From: JAAYHV01 sp035268985
Lineage (GTDB): Bacteria > Bacillota > Clostridia > Peptostreptococcales > Anaerovoracaceae
Length of the DNA stretch: 64,000 nucleotides
NCBI GenBank assembly: GCA_035268985.1
Contig: DATFJV010000096.1
Span: forward strand, 41,274 to 105,273
Direction: 5' to 3'
The number at the start of each line of letters is the position of its first letter. Within the stretch, counting starts at the first letter, position 1. Under the pieces are notes generated by a model. It saw nothing but the letters and a program-made list of their open reading frames with translations, was not told the DNA's origin and made no database searches. The translations under genes and the position numbers were made by a program. Shown piece by piece: positions 36,406 through 44,846 of this stretch.

Positions 36406-36435
36406 GAATGGCCATAGTGAAGATTATGGCTATTC
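36406..36435 (+). other. Intercistronic hairpin between infB and rbfA
   Basis: An 11-bp stem with one G-U pair, GAATGGCCATA (36406-36416) / TATGGCTATTC (36425-36435), and an 8-nt loop. No T tract follows, so mRNA stabilisation or processing is more likely than termination. Confidence 0.6.
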
Positions 36436-36458
36436 ATATTAATTGGGGGTGATTAATT

Positions 36459-36851
36459 ATGGGAAAAAATCATAGACAAGGTCGCCTAGGCGAAGAAATA
36501 AAAAAACTAATAAGCGAAATGTTATTGACAGAAGTAAAAGATCCTAGGTTATCTGGTATTATTAGTATACCTTTTGTTGAGGTAACAGCGGATTATAGCT
36601 ATGCTACTTGTTATATAATGCCACTAATAAGCGATGAATCTGAAAAGGAAGTAGTAGAAAATGAAATATTGGAAGGTCTAAATAGTGCGAAGGGATTATT
36701 CAGACGAGAAATAGCTAAAAGTATAAAAATGAGACATACTCCTGAGCTAATATTTAAGATAGATAACACAATGGAATATAGCAGGCATATAGATGAAATA
36801 ATAAAGAATTTAGATCTAAATGACGAGGAAAATGTTAATGAAGAAGAATAA
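36459..36851 (+). CDS. rbfA: Ribosome-binding factor A
   Basis: A 130-residue KH-like-fold protein for 16S maturation. RQGRLGEEIKKLISEML at the start and RHTPELIFKIDNTMEYSRHI near the end are the family signatures. SD GGGGGTG. The 3' end overlaps nrnA. Confidence 0.96.
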   Translation: MGKNHRQGRLGEEIKKLISEMLLTEVKDPRLSGIISIPFVEVTADYSYATCYIMPLISDESEKEVVENEILEGLNSAKGLFRREIAKSIKMRHTPELIFKIDNTMEYSRHIDEIIKNLDLNDEENVNEEE

Positions 36852-37821
36852 TACATATAAAGAAGTAGCCCGAGAAATATTAAAAGCCAATGATATACTG
36901 TTGTTTCCTCATATCAATATCGATGGAGATGCCATGGGCTCTTCTGCGGCATTGTGCAAAGGTTTAAGAGGACTGGGGAAAAATGTGTTTATTCTAGTTG
37001 AAGATGAAATATCAGATAATCTAAAATTTTTAGAAAATGATTATGTCATAAAGGAATCAAATGTTATAGCAGAGCCAGATTTAAATATTTGCGTGGATTG
37101 CGGTGAAGATACAAGATTTCCCAAAAGAAAAGAAAAATACTATAGTGGAAAAACAACCATGTGTATAGATCATCATGGCACAAGTATGGGTATAGCAGAC
37201 TATAATATTATTGAGTCAAATGCTGCTGCAACAGGTGAACTTGTATATCTTCTATTAAAAGAACTAAATGTTGAATTTGATAAAGATATCAGCAACAGTT
37301 TATTTACTGCAATTACAATGGATACAGGGAATTTTCAGTATGCCAACACAGATGCTAGAGCACACCTTATAGTAGCAGATTTATACAATTACGGATTGGA
37401 AGCAAATAAGGTAAGTGTTAATATTTACGAAAACAATAGTTGGGCTCAAATAAAAACAGAGGCTATGGTTTTGGAAAATCTTCAGTTCTACGAAGGTGGC
37501 AAGTTAGCGATTGGCAAAGTAACCAAAGATATATTAGAAAAAACTGGATGCAAAATGAATGAAACTGAAGGGATAGTTAAAACCATAAGGGGAATTAGTG
37601 GTGTGGAAATTGCAACATTAATAAAACAAGATGGTATGTTAAAAACGAGAGCTAGCTTTAGAGCAAAATATGATGCGGATGTATCAAAAGTAGCAAAATC
37701 CTTTGGTGGTGGTGGACATGTCAAAGCAGCAGGATGCACTATAGATGATGACATAGAAACAGCTACAGAATTAATAACTAAAAGATTAATTAAGGAAATA
37801 AAAGGGTATAATGAAGATTGA
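36838..37821 (+). CDS. nrnA: NrnA-type DHH phosphoesterase (nanoRNase / pAp phosphatase)
   Basis: A 327-residue DHH-DHHA1 protein that degrades oligoribonucleotides and 3'-phosphoadenosine-5'-phosphate. Metal motifs are NIDGDAMGS, CIDHHGTSMG (DHH) and MDTGNFQYANT. The C-terminal DHHA1 glycine motif is FGGGGHVKAAG. Several in-frame ATGs exist (36820, 36832, 36838). The last is at the best distance from SD GAGGAAA (36825-36831), so the overlap with rbfA is 14 nt. The end overlaps truB by 11 nt. The order rbfA-nrnA-truB-ribF is conserved. Confidence 0.95.
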   Translation: MKKNNTYKEVAREILKANDILLFPHINIDGDAMGSSAALCKGLRGLGKNVFILVEDEISDNLKFLENDYVIKESNVIAEPDLNICVDCGEDTRFPKRKEKYYSGKTTMCIDHHGTSMGIADYNIIESNAAATGELVYLLLKELNVEFDKDISNSLFTAITMDTGNFQYANTDARAHLIVADLYNYGLEANKVSVNIYENNSWAQIKTEAMVLENLQFYEGGKLAIGKVTKDILEKTGCKMNETEGIVKTIRGISGVEIATLIKQDGMLKTRASFRAKYDADVSKVAKSFGGGGHVKAAGCTIDDDIETATELITKRLIKEIKGYNED

Positions 37822-38746
37822 CAGCGGTATTATTAATATAAATAAACCTGAGGGACTTACATCTCATGATGTTGTATCTTTAGTTAGAAAAAAACTAGGC
37901 ATAAAAAGAGTTGGTCATACAGGAACTCTAGATCCTATGGCTACAGGTGTACTGCCAATATGTTTTGGCAAGGCCACTAGAATAATTGAGTATTTGGATT
38001 ATGATTTCAAAAGCTATAATTGTGATTTATTACTTGGAATATCTACTGATACACTTGATGTTACAGGAGAGATATTGGGCAAAAAAAGTTTTAGTCATGT
38101 TACTGAAGAAATGATTAACAAGGTATTTAATTATTTCTTAGGTGATATAATGCAAGTGCCTCCTAAATATTCGGCTTTAAAGGTTAACGGTAGGCGGCTT
38201 TATGATTATGCAAGAAAAGGTGAAGATGTTGAAATAAAAAGCAGGGAAACACATATAGAGTCAATCGATATTAATAGAATAGATTTAAATGAAGGTAAAG
38301 TTAATTTTAATGTTAAATGTTCAAAGGGAACATATATTAGAAGTATATGTAGGGATGTGGGTGACATGTTAGATACTTATGGTACAATGTCATCGCTTGT
38401 TAGAACTAGCAGTGGAATTTTTGAAATATATGATTCCATAAACCTTGAGGATTTCAAAGACATTGACTTAGAATCAATAGTAGATTTAATAAAAGCTGTT
38501 GATTATCCATTGACAAATCTCGGGAAATGTACTATGGAAATGGAATATTCGAAGAGGTTTTTACATGGACAAAGAATAGCTAATAGAAATGTAAATAAGA
38601 TTGTGGAAACTAATATACCTAAATCATACGCTATGTATGTTGATGATATTAAGTCAAATGAATTTTTAGGTATAGCACTATATGAAGAAGAAAATAACTG
38701 CTATAAAGCTACAAAGGTAATTGGTGTAATAGATGAAAATATTTAA
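37811..38746 (+). CDS. truB: tRNA pseudouridine-55 synthase
   Basis: A 311-residue enzyme that modifies U55 in the T loop of tRNA. GIININKPEGLTSHDVV and the catalytic Asp motif GHTGTLDPMATGVLPICFG (about residues 35-53) are seen, together with VPPKYSALKVNGRRLYDYAR and GTYIRSICRDVG. The start overlaps nrnA and the end overlaps ribF by 14 nt, so translation is coupled. Confidence 0.97.
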   Translation: MKIDSGIININKPEGLTSHDVVSLVRKKLGIKRVGHTGTLDPMATGVLPICFGKATRIIEYLDYDFKSYNCDLLLGISTDTLDVTGEILGKKSFSHVTEEMINKVFNYFLGDIMQVPPKYSALKVNGRRLYDYARKGEDVEIKSRETHIESIDINRIDLNEGKVNFNVKCSKGTYIRSICRDVGDMLDTYGTMSSLVRTSSGIFEIYDSINLEDFKDIDLESIVDLIKAVDYPLTNLGKCTMEMEYSKRFLHGQRIANRNVNKIVETNIPKSYAMYVDDIKSNEFLGIALYEEENNCYKATKVIGVIDENI

Positions 38747-39659
38747 TTCATTGGAACAGATAAAAGGCGTTGAAGAATCCGTAATTGCATTGGGAAATTT
38801 TGATGGAGTACATTTAGGTCATCAAAAACTAATTTACAGAGCAGTTAGAAATGCCAAAAGTGCAGGTAAAAAATCTGCAGTATTTACTTTTTCTAACCAT
38901 CCTAGAAATTTTTTAGGTAGGGAAGAAGAGGTTAAAAGTATTTTGTACCCATCAGAAAAGGCAAGAATCATCAGGGAACTTGGTGTAGATTATCTATATA
39001 ATATAGAATTTAATGAAGAAATAATGGGCAAAGAAGCAGTTGATTTTATCGATGAAATATTGATTAAAAAAATGAACATGAAGGAGGCTGTTTGCGGATT
39101 TAATTATAGATTTGGGAAAATGGCACAGGGGAATCCTGAAATTTTAATGCAAGAAGGAACAGTAAAGGGTTATGGTATACATATATTAGAACCTATAAAA
39201 ATAGATGGTGAGATAGTAAGTTCGACACTTATACGTAATTCTATACAAAGCGGAGAGATGGTTAAGTGCAGGGAATTTATGGGTCGAAATTATATAGTAG
39301 GAGGCAAGGTTGTCGTTGGAAATAAGCTTGGCAGAAAATTAGGATTTCCTACTTCAAATATATATATAGATAAAAAAATGGTATCACCTCCAAATGGAGT
39401 TTATGTTACTATTTGCCATCATAATGGAGTTGATTACCCTAGCATAACTAATGTGGGTATTAAACCTACAATCGGTAGTTATGAGAAGAATGTTGAAACA
39501 CATATTTTCAACTTTGATAAGATATTATACAACAAAGAAATAAGGGTAGAATTTTTGCAGAAAATGAGGGATGAGATAAAATTTAAAAATGTCGAAGAAC
39601 TGTCAAATCAAATTGTATCAGATTGCAAAGAGGCTAAGAAATATCACAATTTAGTATAG
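38733..39659 (+). CDS. ribF: Bifunctional riboflavin kinase / FMN adenylyltransferase
   Basis: A 308-residue FAD synthetase. The N-terminal nucleotidyltransferase domain has ALGNFDGVHLGHQKLI (about 18-33) and STLIRNSIQSG. The C-terminal flavokinase domain has GRKLGFPTSNIYID and the PNGVYVT core. It makes FMN and FAD from riboflavin. It is the last gene of the nusA operon. No good terminator follows before the rpsO leader. Confidence 0.97.
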   Translation: MKIFNSLEQIKGVEESVIALGNFDGVHLGHQKLIYRAVRNAKSAGKKSAVFTFSNHPRNFLGREEEVKSILYPSEKARIIRELGVDYLYNIEFNEEIMGKEAVDFIDEILIKKMNMKEAVCGFNYRFGKMAQGNPEILMQEGTVKGYGIHILEPIKIDGEIVSSTLIRNSIQSGEMVKCREFMGRNYIVGGKVVVGNKLGRKLGFPTSNIYIDKKMVSPPNGVYVTICHHNGVDYPSITNVGIKPTIGSYEKNVETHIFNFDKILYNKEIRVEFLQKMRDEIKFKNVEELSNQIVSDCKEAKKYHNLV

Positions 39660-39703
39660 ACAAATTGGAATTCATATGTTAATATAAATTGTTAAATGGA
39701 TTA

Positions 39704-39747
39704 CCTTATCTAAGTTTTATGAGTCTCCGACTTTTACTTGGGCAAGG
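39704..39747 (+). promoter_or_regulatory. Structured rpsO leader, probable S15 autoregulatory RNA
   Basis: The stretches CCTTATCTAAGT (39704-39715) and ACTTGGGCAAGG (39736-39747) can form a 12-bp helix with one mismatch and two G-U pairs. Inside it AGTC/GACT (39722-39725 and 39729-39732) forms a small hairpin. It lies 28 nt before the rpsO start. S15 regulates its own synthesis through mRNA leaders in many bacteria; binding here is inferred. Confidence 0.6.
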
Positions 39748-39775
39748 CGAATTGTAAGAAAAAGGAGAATATAAA

Positions 39776-40042
39776 ATGATTACAAAAGAAAAAAAAGAAG
39801 AAATTATCAAAGAATATCAGCTGAAGGAAGGCGACACTGGATCCTCAGAGGTACAGGTTGCAATACTTACTTACAGAATCAATGATTTAAACGAGCACTT
39901 AAAGATTCATAAAAAGGATCATCATTCAAGAAGAGGTTTGCTTAAGATGGTAGGTCAAAGAAAAAACCTATTAAACTATCTAAAGGAAAATGATGTTGAA
40001 CGATATAGAAGTCTAATAGCTCGTTTGGGCTTAAGAAAATAA
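39776..40042 (+). CDS. rpsO: 30S ribosomal protein S15
   Basis: An 88-residue protein, the standard length, with the signature [37 protein letters not shown] and the C-terminal ARLGLRK. It binds 16S rRNA early in 30S assembly. SD AAAGGAG. A structured leader precedes it and a terminator follows, before pnp. Confidence 0.98.
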   Translation: MITKEKKEEIIKEYQLKEGDTGSSEVQVAILTYRINDLNEHLKIHKKDHHSRRGLLKMVGQRKNLLNYLKENDVERYRSLIARLGLRK

Positions 40043-40056
40043 TTCTTAATGATATT

Positions 40057-40084
40057 TAAGCGGGACTTTTCCCGCTTATATTTG
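40057..40084 (+). terminator. Terminator between rpsO and pnp
   Basis: A perfect 8-bp stem TAAGCGGG/CCCGCTTA (40057-40064 and 40071-40078) with loop ACTTTT, followed by TATTTG. The tract is weak, so part of the transcripts may continue into pnp. Confidence 0.75.
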
Positions 40085-40129
40085 TATAATGAAAAGTTGA
40101 TGGATTAACAGGAGGGAGTTGTTAATTAG

Positions 40130-42238
40130 ATGGCAAGATTTGAAGATTACAGAGTTTTTAAAACTGCTGTAGGCGGTAGGTTATTACAATGTGAAATAGG
40201 TAAGGTTTGTGAACAAGCCAATGGGCAAGTTACAGTTAGATATGGTGATACTGTTGTAAACTGTACAGCTACTGCTTCAAAGCAACCAAAACCAGATATA
40301 GATTTTTTTCCACTAAGTGTTGACTATGAGGAAAAAATGTATTCTGTGGGTAAAATCCCAGGTGGGTATATAAAAAGAGAAGCAAGACCATCAGAAAAGG
40401 CAATATTAAACTCAAGGCTTATTGATAGACCAATTAGACCATTATTCCCAAAGGGGTATAGAAACGATGTTGTTGTTATAGCTACAGTAATGTGCGTAGA
40501 CCCTGATTGTAGCCCTGAAATGTCTGGAATGATTGGAGCATCAGTTGCTTTATCAATATCTGATATTCCATGGGACGGCCCTACTGCATCAGTTACGGTT
40601 GGTATGATAGATGGAGAGTTTATTATTAATCCTACTTTAGAGCAGCGTGGAGAATCATCCATGCATCTTATAGTATCAGGTACAAAGGATGCTATTATGA
40701 TGGTTGAAGCTGGTGCAAACGAAGTACCAGAAGAAACAATGCTAGATGGTATAATGTTTGCCCACGAAGAAATTAGTAGAATATGCAAATTCATCGAAGA
40801 GATTGTAAGAGAAGTCGGCAAAGAAAAGATGGAAGTTACTTTATTCAAGGCATCTGAAGAAATTAATGAAGCTGTTAGAGCTTATGCAGTTGACAAGATG
40901 AAGGAAGCTATCAAAACATATGACAAGTTAGAAAGACTTGATAATATGGATGCTGTGGAAACTGAAACAAAGGAACACTTTTCAGAAATTTTTCCTGAAC
41001 AGGAAAAAGAAATCGATGAAGTGTTGTACAACATAACAAAAGAAGCAGTAAGAGGCATGATTTTAGATGAAGAAGTAAGACCTGATAATAGAAAGTTAGA
41101 TGAGATTAGGCCGCTGTATTCTGAGACAGGCTTTTTACCTAGGGCACATGGAACTGGATTATTTAAAAGAGGTCAAACTCAAGTCTTATCCATTGCTACT
41201 CTGGCACCACTTAGTGAAATGCAAAGATTAGATGGTATCCATGAAGATACAGAAAAAAGATACATACATCACTACAATTTTCCTTCATTCTCAGTGGGTG
41301 AAGCTAGAACAAGTAGAGGTCCAGGTAGAAGAGAAATAGGTCATGGTGCATTGGCGGAAAGAGCTATTATACCTATACTACCGTCAAAAGAAGATTTTCC
41401 TTATGCTATAAGAGTGGTATCGGAAGTGCTTTCTTCAAATGGCTCCACATCGATGGGCTCAACATGTGGTTCATGCTTATCACTAATGGATGCAGGTGTA
41501 CCTATAAAGAGACCGGTATCTGGTATTGCGATGGGATTGATTGAAAGAGTTGAAGATGATGGCTCAAGTAAATTTGCAGTGCTTAGCGATATACAAGGAA
41601 TGGAAGATTTCCTAGGAGATATGGACTTTAAAGTAACGGGTACTGAAGAAGGCGTAACTGCTATTCAAATGGACATAAAAGTACATGGACTATCCAGAGA
41701 GATTCTTCAAAAAGCTTTAAAACAAGCTAAAGAAGGAAGAATGGAAATCATGGATAGTATGCTAGAAGAAATTAATATACCAAGAGAAGAAATGTCACCT
41801 TGGGCACCAAGAGCTATTAACATGAAGGTGCATCCTGATAAGGTAAGAATAATAATAGGCCCTGGTGGTAAAATGATTAATAAGATAATCGAAGAAACCG
41901 GAGTAAAAATCGACATCGATGAGGAAAATATTGGTCAAATAAATATTTACAGTAACGATGGAGAAGGAGCAGAAAAAGCTAAAAGCATGATAGAGCTGCT
42001 TACTAAAGAGGTAGAAGTTGGTGAAACTTACGAAGGTGAAGTTAAGAGAATTATGAATTTCGGAGCCTTTATAGAAGTGCTACCTGGTAAAGAGGGCTTG
42101 TTGCATATATCAAAAATGGCAAATGAAAGAGTTAACAAAGTTGAAGATGTAATGAATATCGGAGACATAGTAAAAGTAAAAGTTACTGAAATCGATAATC
42201 AAAACAGAATTAATTTATCAAGAAAAGAACTACTATAA
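40130..42238 (+). CDS. pnp: Polyribonucleotide nucleotidyltransferase (PNPase)
   Basis: A 702-residue phosphorolytic 3'-5' exoribonuclease. There are two RNase PH-like domains (about 10-230 and 320-545; [28 protein letters not shown] core seen as [19 protein letters not shown]). They are followed by a KH domain ([19 protein letters not shown]) and an S1 domain ([21 protein letters not shown]) at the C-terminus. The length is normal. SD GGAGGGAG is 12 nt upstream. The gene is complete, but directly after its stop an insertion-sequence remnant begins and no intact terminator is visible. Confidence 0.97.
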   Translation: MARFEDYRVFKTAVGGRLLQCEIGKVCEQANGQVTVRYGDTVVNCTATASKQPKPDIDFFPLSVDYEEKMYSVGKIPGGYIKREARPSEKAILNSRLIDRPIRPLFPKGYRNDVVVIATVMCVDPDCSPEMSGMIGASVALSISDIPWDGPTASVTVGMIDGEFIINPTLEQRGESSMHLIVSGTKDAIMMVEAGANEVPEETMLDGIMFAHEEISRICKFIEEIVREVGKEKMEVTLFKASEEINEAVRAYAVDKMKEAIKTYDKLERLDNMDAVETETKEHFSEIFPEQEKEIDEVLYNITKEAVRGMILDEEVRPDNRKLDEIRPLYSETGFLPRAHGTGLFKRGQTQVLSIATLAPLSEMQRLDGIHEDTEKRYIHHYNFPSFSVGEARTSRGPGRREIGHGALAERAIIPILPSKEDFPYAIRVVSEVLSSNGSTSMGSTCGSCLSLMDAGVPIKRPVSGIAMGLIERVEDDGSSKFAVLSDIQGMEDFLGDMDFKVTGTEEGVTAIQMDIKVHGLSREILQKALKQAKEGRMEIMDSMLEEINIPREEMSPWAPRAINMKVHPDKVRIIIGPGGKMINKIIEETGVKIDIDEENIGQINIYSNDGEGAEKAKSMIELLTKEVEVGETYEGEVKRIMNFGAFIEVLPGKEGLLHISKMANERVNKVEDVMNIGDIVKVKVTEIDNQNRINLSRKELL

Positions 42239-42255
42239 AAAAAAGATGGCTGTCT

Positions 42256-42400
42256 TGAAGTGACCCCAAAATGTTGGACACTTTGATTAAGCGACGGTAA
42301 AGGACTGTATTCTGTATTGCACAGGACTCAGTCCTTTTAAATTGTGCTTAATCCTCTTATTGTTCTAATAATAAATGTATTCTTCTAATTCGTAAATGAA
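42256..42400 (-). pseudogene. IS3-family element remnant: right end and OrfB transposase C-terminus
   Basis: On the reverse strand, codons from 42391 down to 42287 read like the end of an IS3/IS150-type OrfB transposase (ELEEYIYY, stop, NNKRIKHNLKGLSPVQYR, then IQSFTVA and the natural stop at 42287-42289). An in-frame TAG at 42365-42367 replaces the third tyrosine of the usual YYNN segment. The end TGAAGTGACCCCAAAATG (from 42256) resembles the terminal inverted repeat of this IS group. The rest of the transposase and the other end are missing, so the element is dead. Confidence 0.85.
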
Positions 42401-42432
42401 TTATATCAAAAAAATAGAGTATAACAATATTC

Positions 42433-42461
42433 TTGTTAACTATTCATAACTATAGTATAAT
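42433..42461 (+). promoter_or_regulatory. Promoter of the CofE-domain gene
   Basis: TTGTTA (42433-42438), 17-bp spacer, perfect TATAAT (42456-42461). It lies between the IS remnant and the start codon at 42498. Confidence 0.7.
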
Positions 42462-42497
42462 TAAAGTGATTTTTAATAAAACTGAAAGGGAGTCAAC

Positions 42498-43688
42498 ATG
42501 GAAAGAAGAGTAGGTACAGTATCAAGAGGTATACGTTGTCCAATAATTAGAGAAGGCGATGACTTAGCAAAAATTGTAACTGATAGCTTATTTGAGGCTG
42601 CTGAATTTGAAGGCTTTAAAATAAAAGAAAAAGACGTGGTTTGTATAACAGAATCTGTTGTAGCTAGAGCCCAAGGTAATTATGCTAGTGTTAATGATAT
42701 CGCTAAAGATGTAAAAAAGAAATTAGGAGGAGAAACTATTGGTGTAATATTTCCAATATTATCTCGTAATAGATTTGCAATATGTCTAAAGGGAATTGCC
42801 ATGGGTGCAAAAAAAGTTGTACTAATGTTAAATTTTCCAAGTGATGAAGTTGGAAATGCATTAATATCATGGGACGAGCTGGATGAAAAGGGTATAAACC
42901 CATATAGTGATGTGATGACATTGGAAGAATATAGAGAGTTCTTTGGTAATAATAAACATGAATTCACAGGTGTTGATTACGTTAGTTACTATAGTGACAT
43001 AATTACTAAGGCAGGGGCTGAAGTAGAAGTTGTCTTTTCAAATCAGCCAAAAACTATTCTTGATTATACAAGCAAGATCTTAACATGTGATATACATACT
43101 AGGGCTAGAACAAAAAGAATACTAAATGAGTCAGGCGTAGACACAGTAATTGGTCTTGATGATATACTAACTGAAAGCAGTGATGGAAGGGGCTGTAATA
43201 GCAAATATGGTCTTTTGGGTTCAAATAAATCCACAGAAGATATGATTAAACTTTTCCCTGAAAAATGTGAGTATTTAGTTAAGGAAATACAAAAGATGAT
43301 AGTTGATAAAACTGGGAAGCATGTTGAAGTGATGGTTTATGGTGACGGAGCATTTAAAGATCCTCAAGGTAAGATTTGGGAGTTAGCAGACCCAGTTGTA
43401 TCACCATGCTTCACAAAGGGTTTAATAGGCACTCCAAATGAGCTCAAGTTAAAGTATTTGGCAGATAACGATTTTAAAGATTTAAATGGTGAAGAACTAA
43501 AAAAAGCAATAAACAAAAGCATTAAAGATAAGGACGGGAATCTTGTGGGGAATATGGCGTCCCAAGGAACTACTCCTAGGCAACTAACAGATTTGATCGG
43601 ATCATTATGTGATTTGACCAGTGGCTCTGGAGATAAAGGAACACCGATAGTTCATATTCAAGGATATTTTGATAATTATACAAATTAA
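42498..43688 (+). CDS. CofE-like F420 gamma-glutamyl ligase domain protein of unknown role
   Basis: A 396-residue protein whose central part resembles the F420-0:L-glutamate ligase (CofE) domain: ITESVVARAQGNYAS, VIFPILSRNRFAICLKGIA, VMVYGDGAFKDP and GSGDKGTPIVHIQGYFDN. CofE adds glutamates to coenzyme F420. No other F420 biosynthesis gene is in the window and Clostridia generally do not make F420, so the true substrate is probably another carboxylate. Many Firmicutes carry this longer form. It has its own promoter. SD AAAGGGAG. Confidence 0.8.
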   Translation: MERRVGTVSRGIRCPIIREGDDLAKIVTDSLFEAAEFEGFKIKEKDVVCITESVVARAQGNYASVNDIAKDVKKKLGGETIGVIFPILSRNRFAICLKGIAMGAKKVVLMLNFPSDEVGNALISWDELDEKGINPYSDVMTLEEYREFFGNNKHEFTGVDYVSYYSDIITKAGAEVEVVFSNQPKTILDYTSKILTCDIHTRARTKRILNESGVDTVIGLDDILTESSDGRGCNSKYGLLGSNKSTEDMIKLFPEKCEYLVKEIQKMIVDKTGKHVEVMVYGDGAFKDPQGKIWELADPVVSPCFTKGLIGTPNELKLKYLADNDFKDLNGEELKKAINKSIKDKDGNLVGNMASQGTTPRQLTDLIGSLCDLTSGSGDKGTPIVHIQGYFDNYTN

Positions 43689-43693
43689 ATTAA

Positions 43694-43726
43694 AGCTCAC
43701 TTTTTTTAAAGAGTGGGCTCATTTTT
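43694..43726 (+). terminator. Terminator after the CofE-domain gene
   Basis: An 8-bp stem with one G-U pair, AGCTCACT (43694-43701) / AGTGGGCT (43712-43719), is followed by CATTTTTA. The stop codon of the convergent DUF308 gene falls in the loop, so the two transcripts overlap slightly. Confidence 0.7.
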
Positions 43727-44263
43727 ATTAGTTTTAAATTCAATTAGTAGTTGATTGGTTAGATTAGTTGCGCCTGTAAGGACCAAACTTATTCCAATAA
43801 AAGTCATTAGAACAAGCTCTGTGGCAAAAGGATAGAGGACTACTATACACCCAAAGATTATTATTATGATTCCAATAATTATGGAAGTTAACCCTTGTTT
43901 AGGCAAAAATTTCCTATAAGTTAAACCTGCAAATAAAAGTAAACTACCATCTACAATAATAATTAGACCTAAAAATATCGGTATTAATGAAGCCATTAAT
44001 AGAGGTTTTATTATTATCAATAGCCCAAGAAGTATTGAAAATATGGCGAAAATCAAATTTAGCATTGCGGATGTTGGTGTAAATGCTTTTTTCTTAAAAT
44101 ATGATATCAAATTTACTATACCAAATAAAAGTACAGCTGACGCAATGCCATAAGATATCATCTTAATTGATAATTCTGGCTTTAAAGCAAGTAATAGTCC
44201 TAAAGCAATCATAATCAGTGATGACATTAAAGTTGTAAATTTAAAACTTTTATAAAGTTCCAT
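43706..44263 (-). CDS. DUF308/HdeD-like membrane protein
   Basis: A 185-residue protein with six predicted membrane helices in three repeated helical pairs (for example LIMIALGLLLALKPELS and IFSILLGLLIIIKPLL), the DUF308/HdeD pattern. HdeD in enterobacteria is linked to acid resistance; function in Firmicutes is not known. SD GGAGG on the reverse strand. The small membrane protein gene lies upstream on the same strand, 32 bp away. Confidence 0.85.
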   Translation of the reverse strand: MELYKSFKFTTLMSSLIMIALGLLLALKPELSIKMISYGIASAVLLFGIVNLISYFKKKAFTPTSAMLNLIFAIFSILLGLLIIIKPLLMASLIPIFLGLIIIVDGSLLLFAGLTYRKFLPKQGLTSIIIGIIIIIFGCIVVLYPFATELVLMTFIGISLVLTGATNLTNQLLIEFKTNKNEPTL

Positions 44264-44295
44264 GTTTCCTCCATGATATAATAGCGAAAATGCTG

Positions 44296-44499
44296 CTATT
44301 TTTTGCCGATATTCCTTTTCTTTTTTTCTTTTTCTACATCAGAAGGGAAGATGATTACATTATCTTTATTATCATCTTCTTGGTAAAAGATTTCTTCATC
44401 ATAATCAGTAGAGTCTTTGTCTTTACTGTTAGATGTTGATATTAAATAATAAATAAATACTCCTGCTAGGAATATAAACCCAAGTATTGCTAATGGCAT
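44296..44499 (-). CDS. Small membrane protein with charged tail
   Basis: A 67-residue protein: one membrane helix (about residues 3-20, LAILGFIFLAGVFIYYLI) followed by an acidic then basic tail (DYDEEIFYQEDDNKD, then EKEKKKRNIGKK). SD AAAGGAG lies 8 nt before the ATG. I do not recognise the family. Its position before the DUF308 gene on the same strand suggests a two-gene transcript. Confidence 0.65.
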   Translation of the reverse strand: MPLAILGFIFLAGVFIYYLISTSNSKDKDSTDYDEEIFYQEDDNKDNVIIFPSDVEKEKKKRNIGKK

Positions 44500-44577
44500 G
44501 ATATCAACTCCTTTGTGCTATATATATATATTTTACCTAACTAAGCCAATTTAATCAAGCTTATTGGATAAATAATC

Positions 44578-44606
44578 TTGACAATTAGATAAATACATAG
44601 TAACAT
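44578..44606 (+). promoter_or_regulatory. ileS promoter
   Basis: Consensus TTGACA (44578-44583), 17-bp spacer, TAACAT (44601-44606), placed just before the T-box leader. The stretch 44500-44577 between the small-protein gene and this promoter contains an AT-rich tract and nothing else I can identify. Confidence 0.7.
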
Positions 44607-44629
44607 AGCATAGAGTTTAATTTAATAAT

Positions 44630-44821
44630 AAAGCGATGATAAAGACAGTAGCCGGGAGTAATATCCTTACAGAGAGAAATGCATATGGTGAGAGCATTTC
44701 GGTGAGACCCTAAGTGAAAATCACTTTTGAGCTAAACACTAAATAGAGGCGCCTTGATGGAGGTTGCAACTTAGGGTGGTACCGCGGTTAGATAATCGTC
44801 CCTATATTTATAGGGATTTTT
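44630..44821 (+). promoter_or_regulatory. T-box riboswitch (tRNA-Ile sensing)
   Basis: The T-box core AGGGTGGTACCGCGG lies at 44773-44787 and pairs with an uncharged tRNA acceptor end. Upstream is the stem I region with a GAGAG bulge and a specifier loop GAAAATCACTTTTGAG, in which ATC at 44720-44722 is the isoleucine specifier codon. Downstream, TCCCTAT/ATAGGGA (44799-44805 and 44810-44816) plus TTTTTT forms the terminator. Low Ile-tRNA charging would favour read-through into ileS. Confidence 0.95.
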
Positions 44822-44846
44822 TAATACTATGGGAAGGGAATATGAG

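Noticed and set aside
42239..42497. An intact insertion sequence after pnp
   Set aside because: Only about 145 bp with one IS end and the final transposase codons, interrupted by a stop, are present; no second end or full transposase was found.
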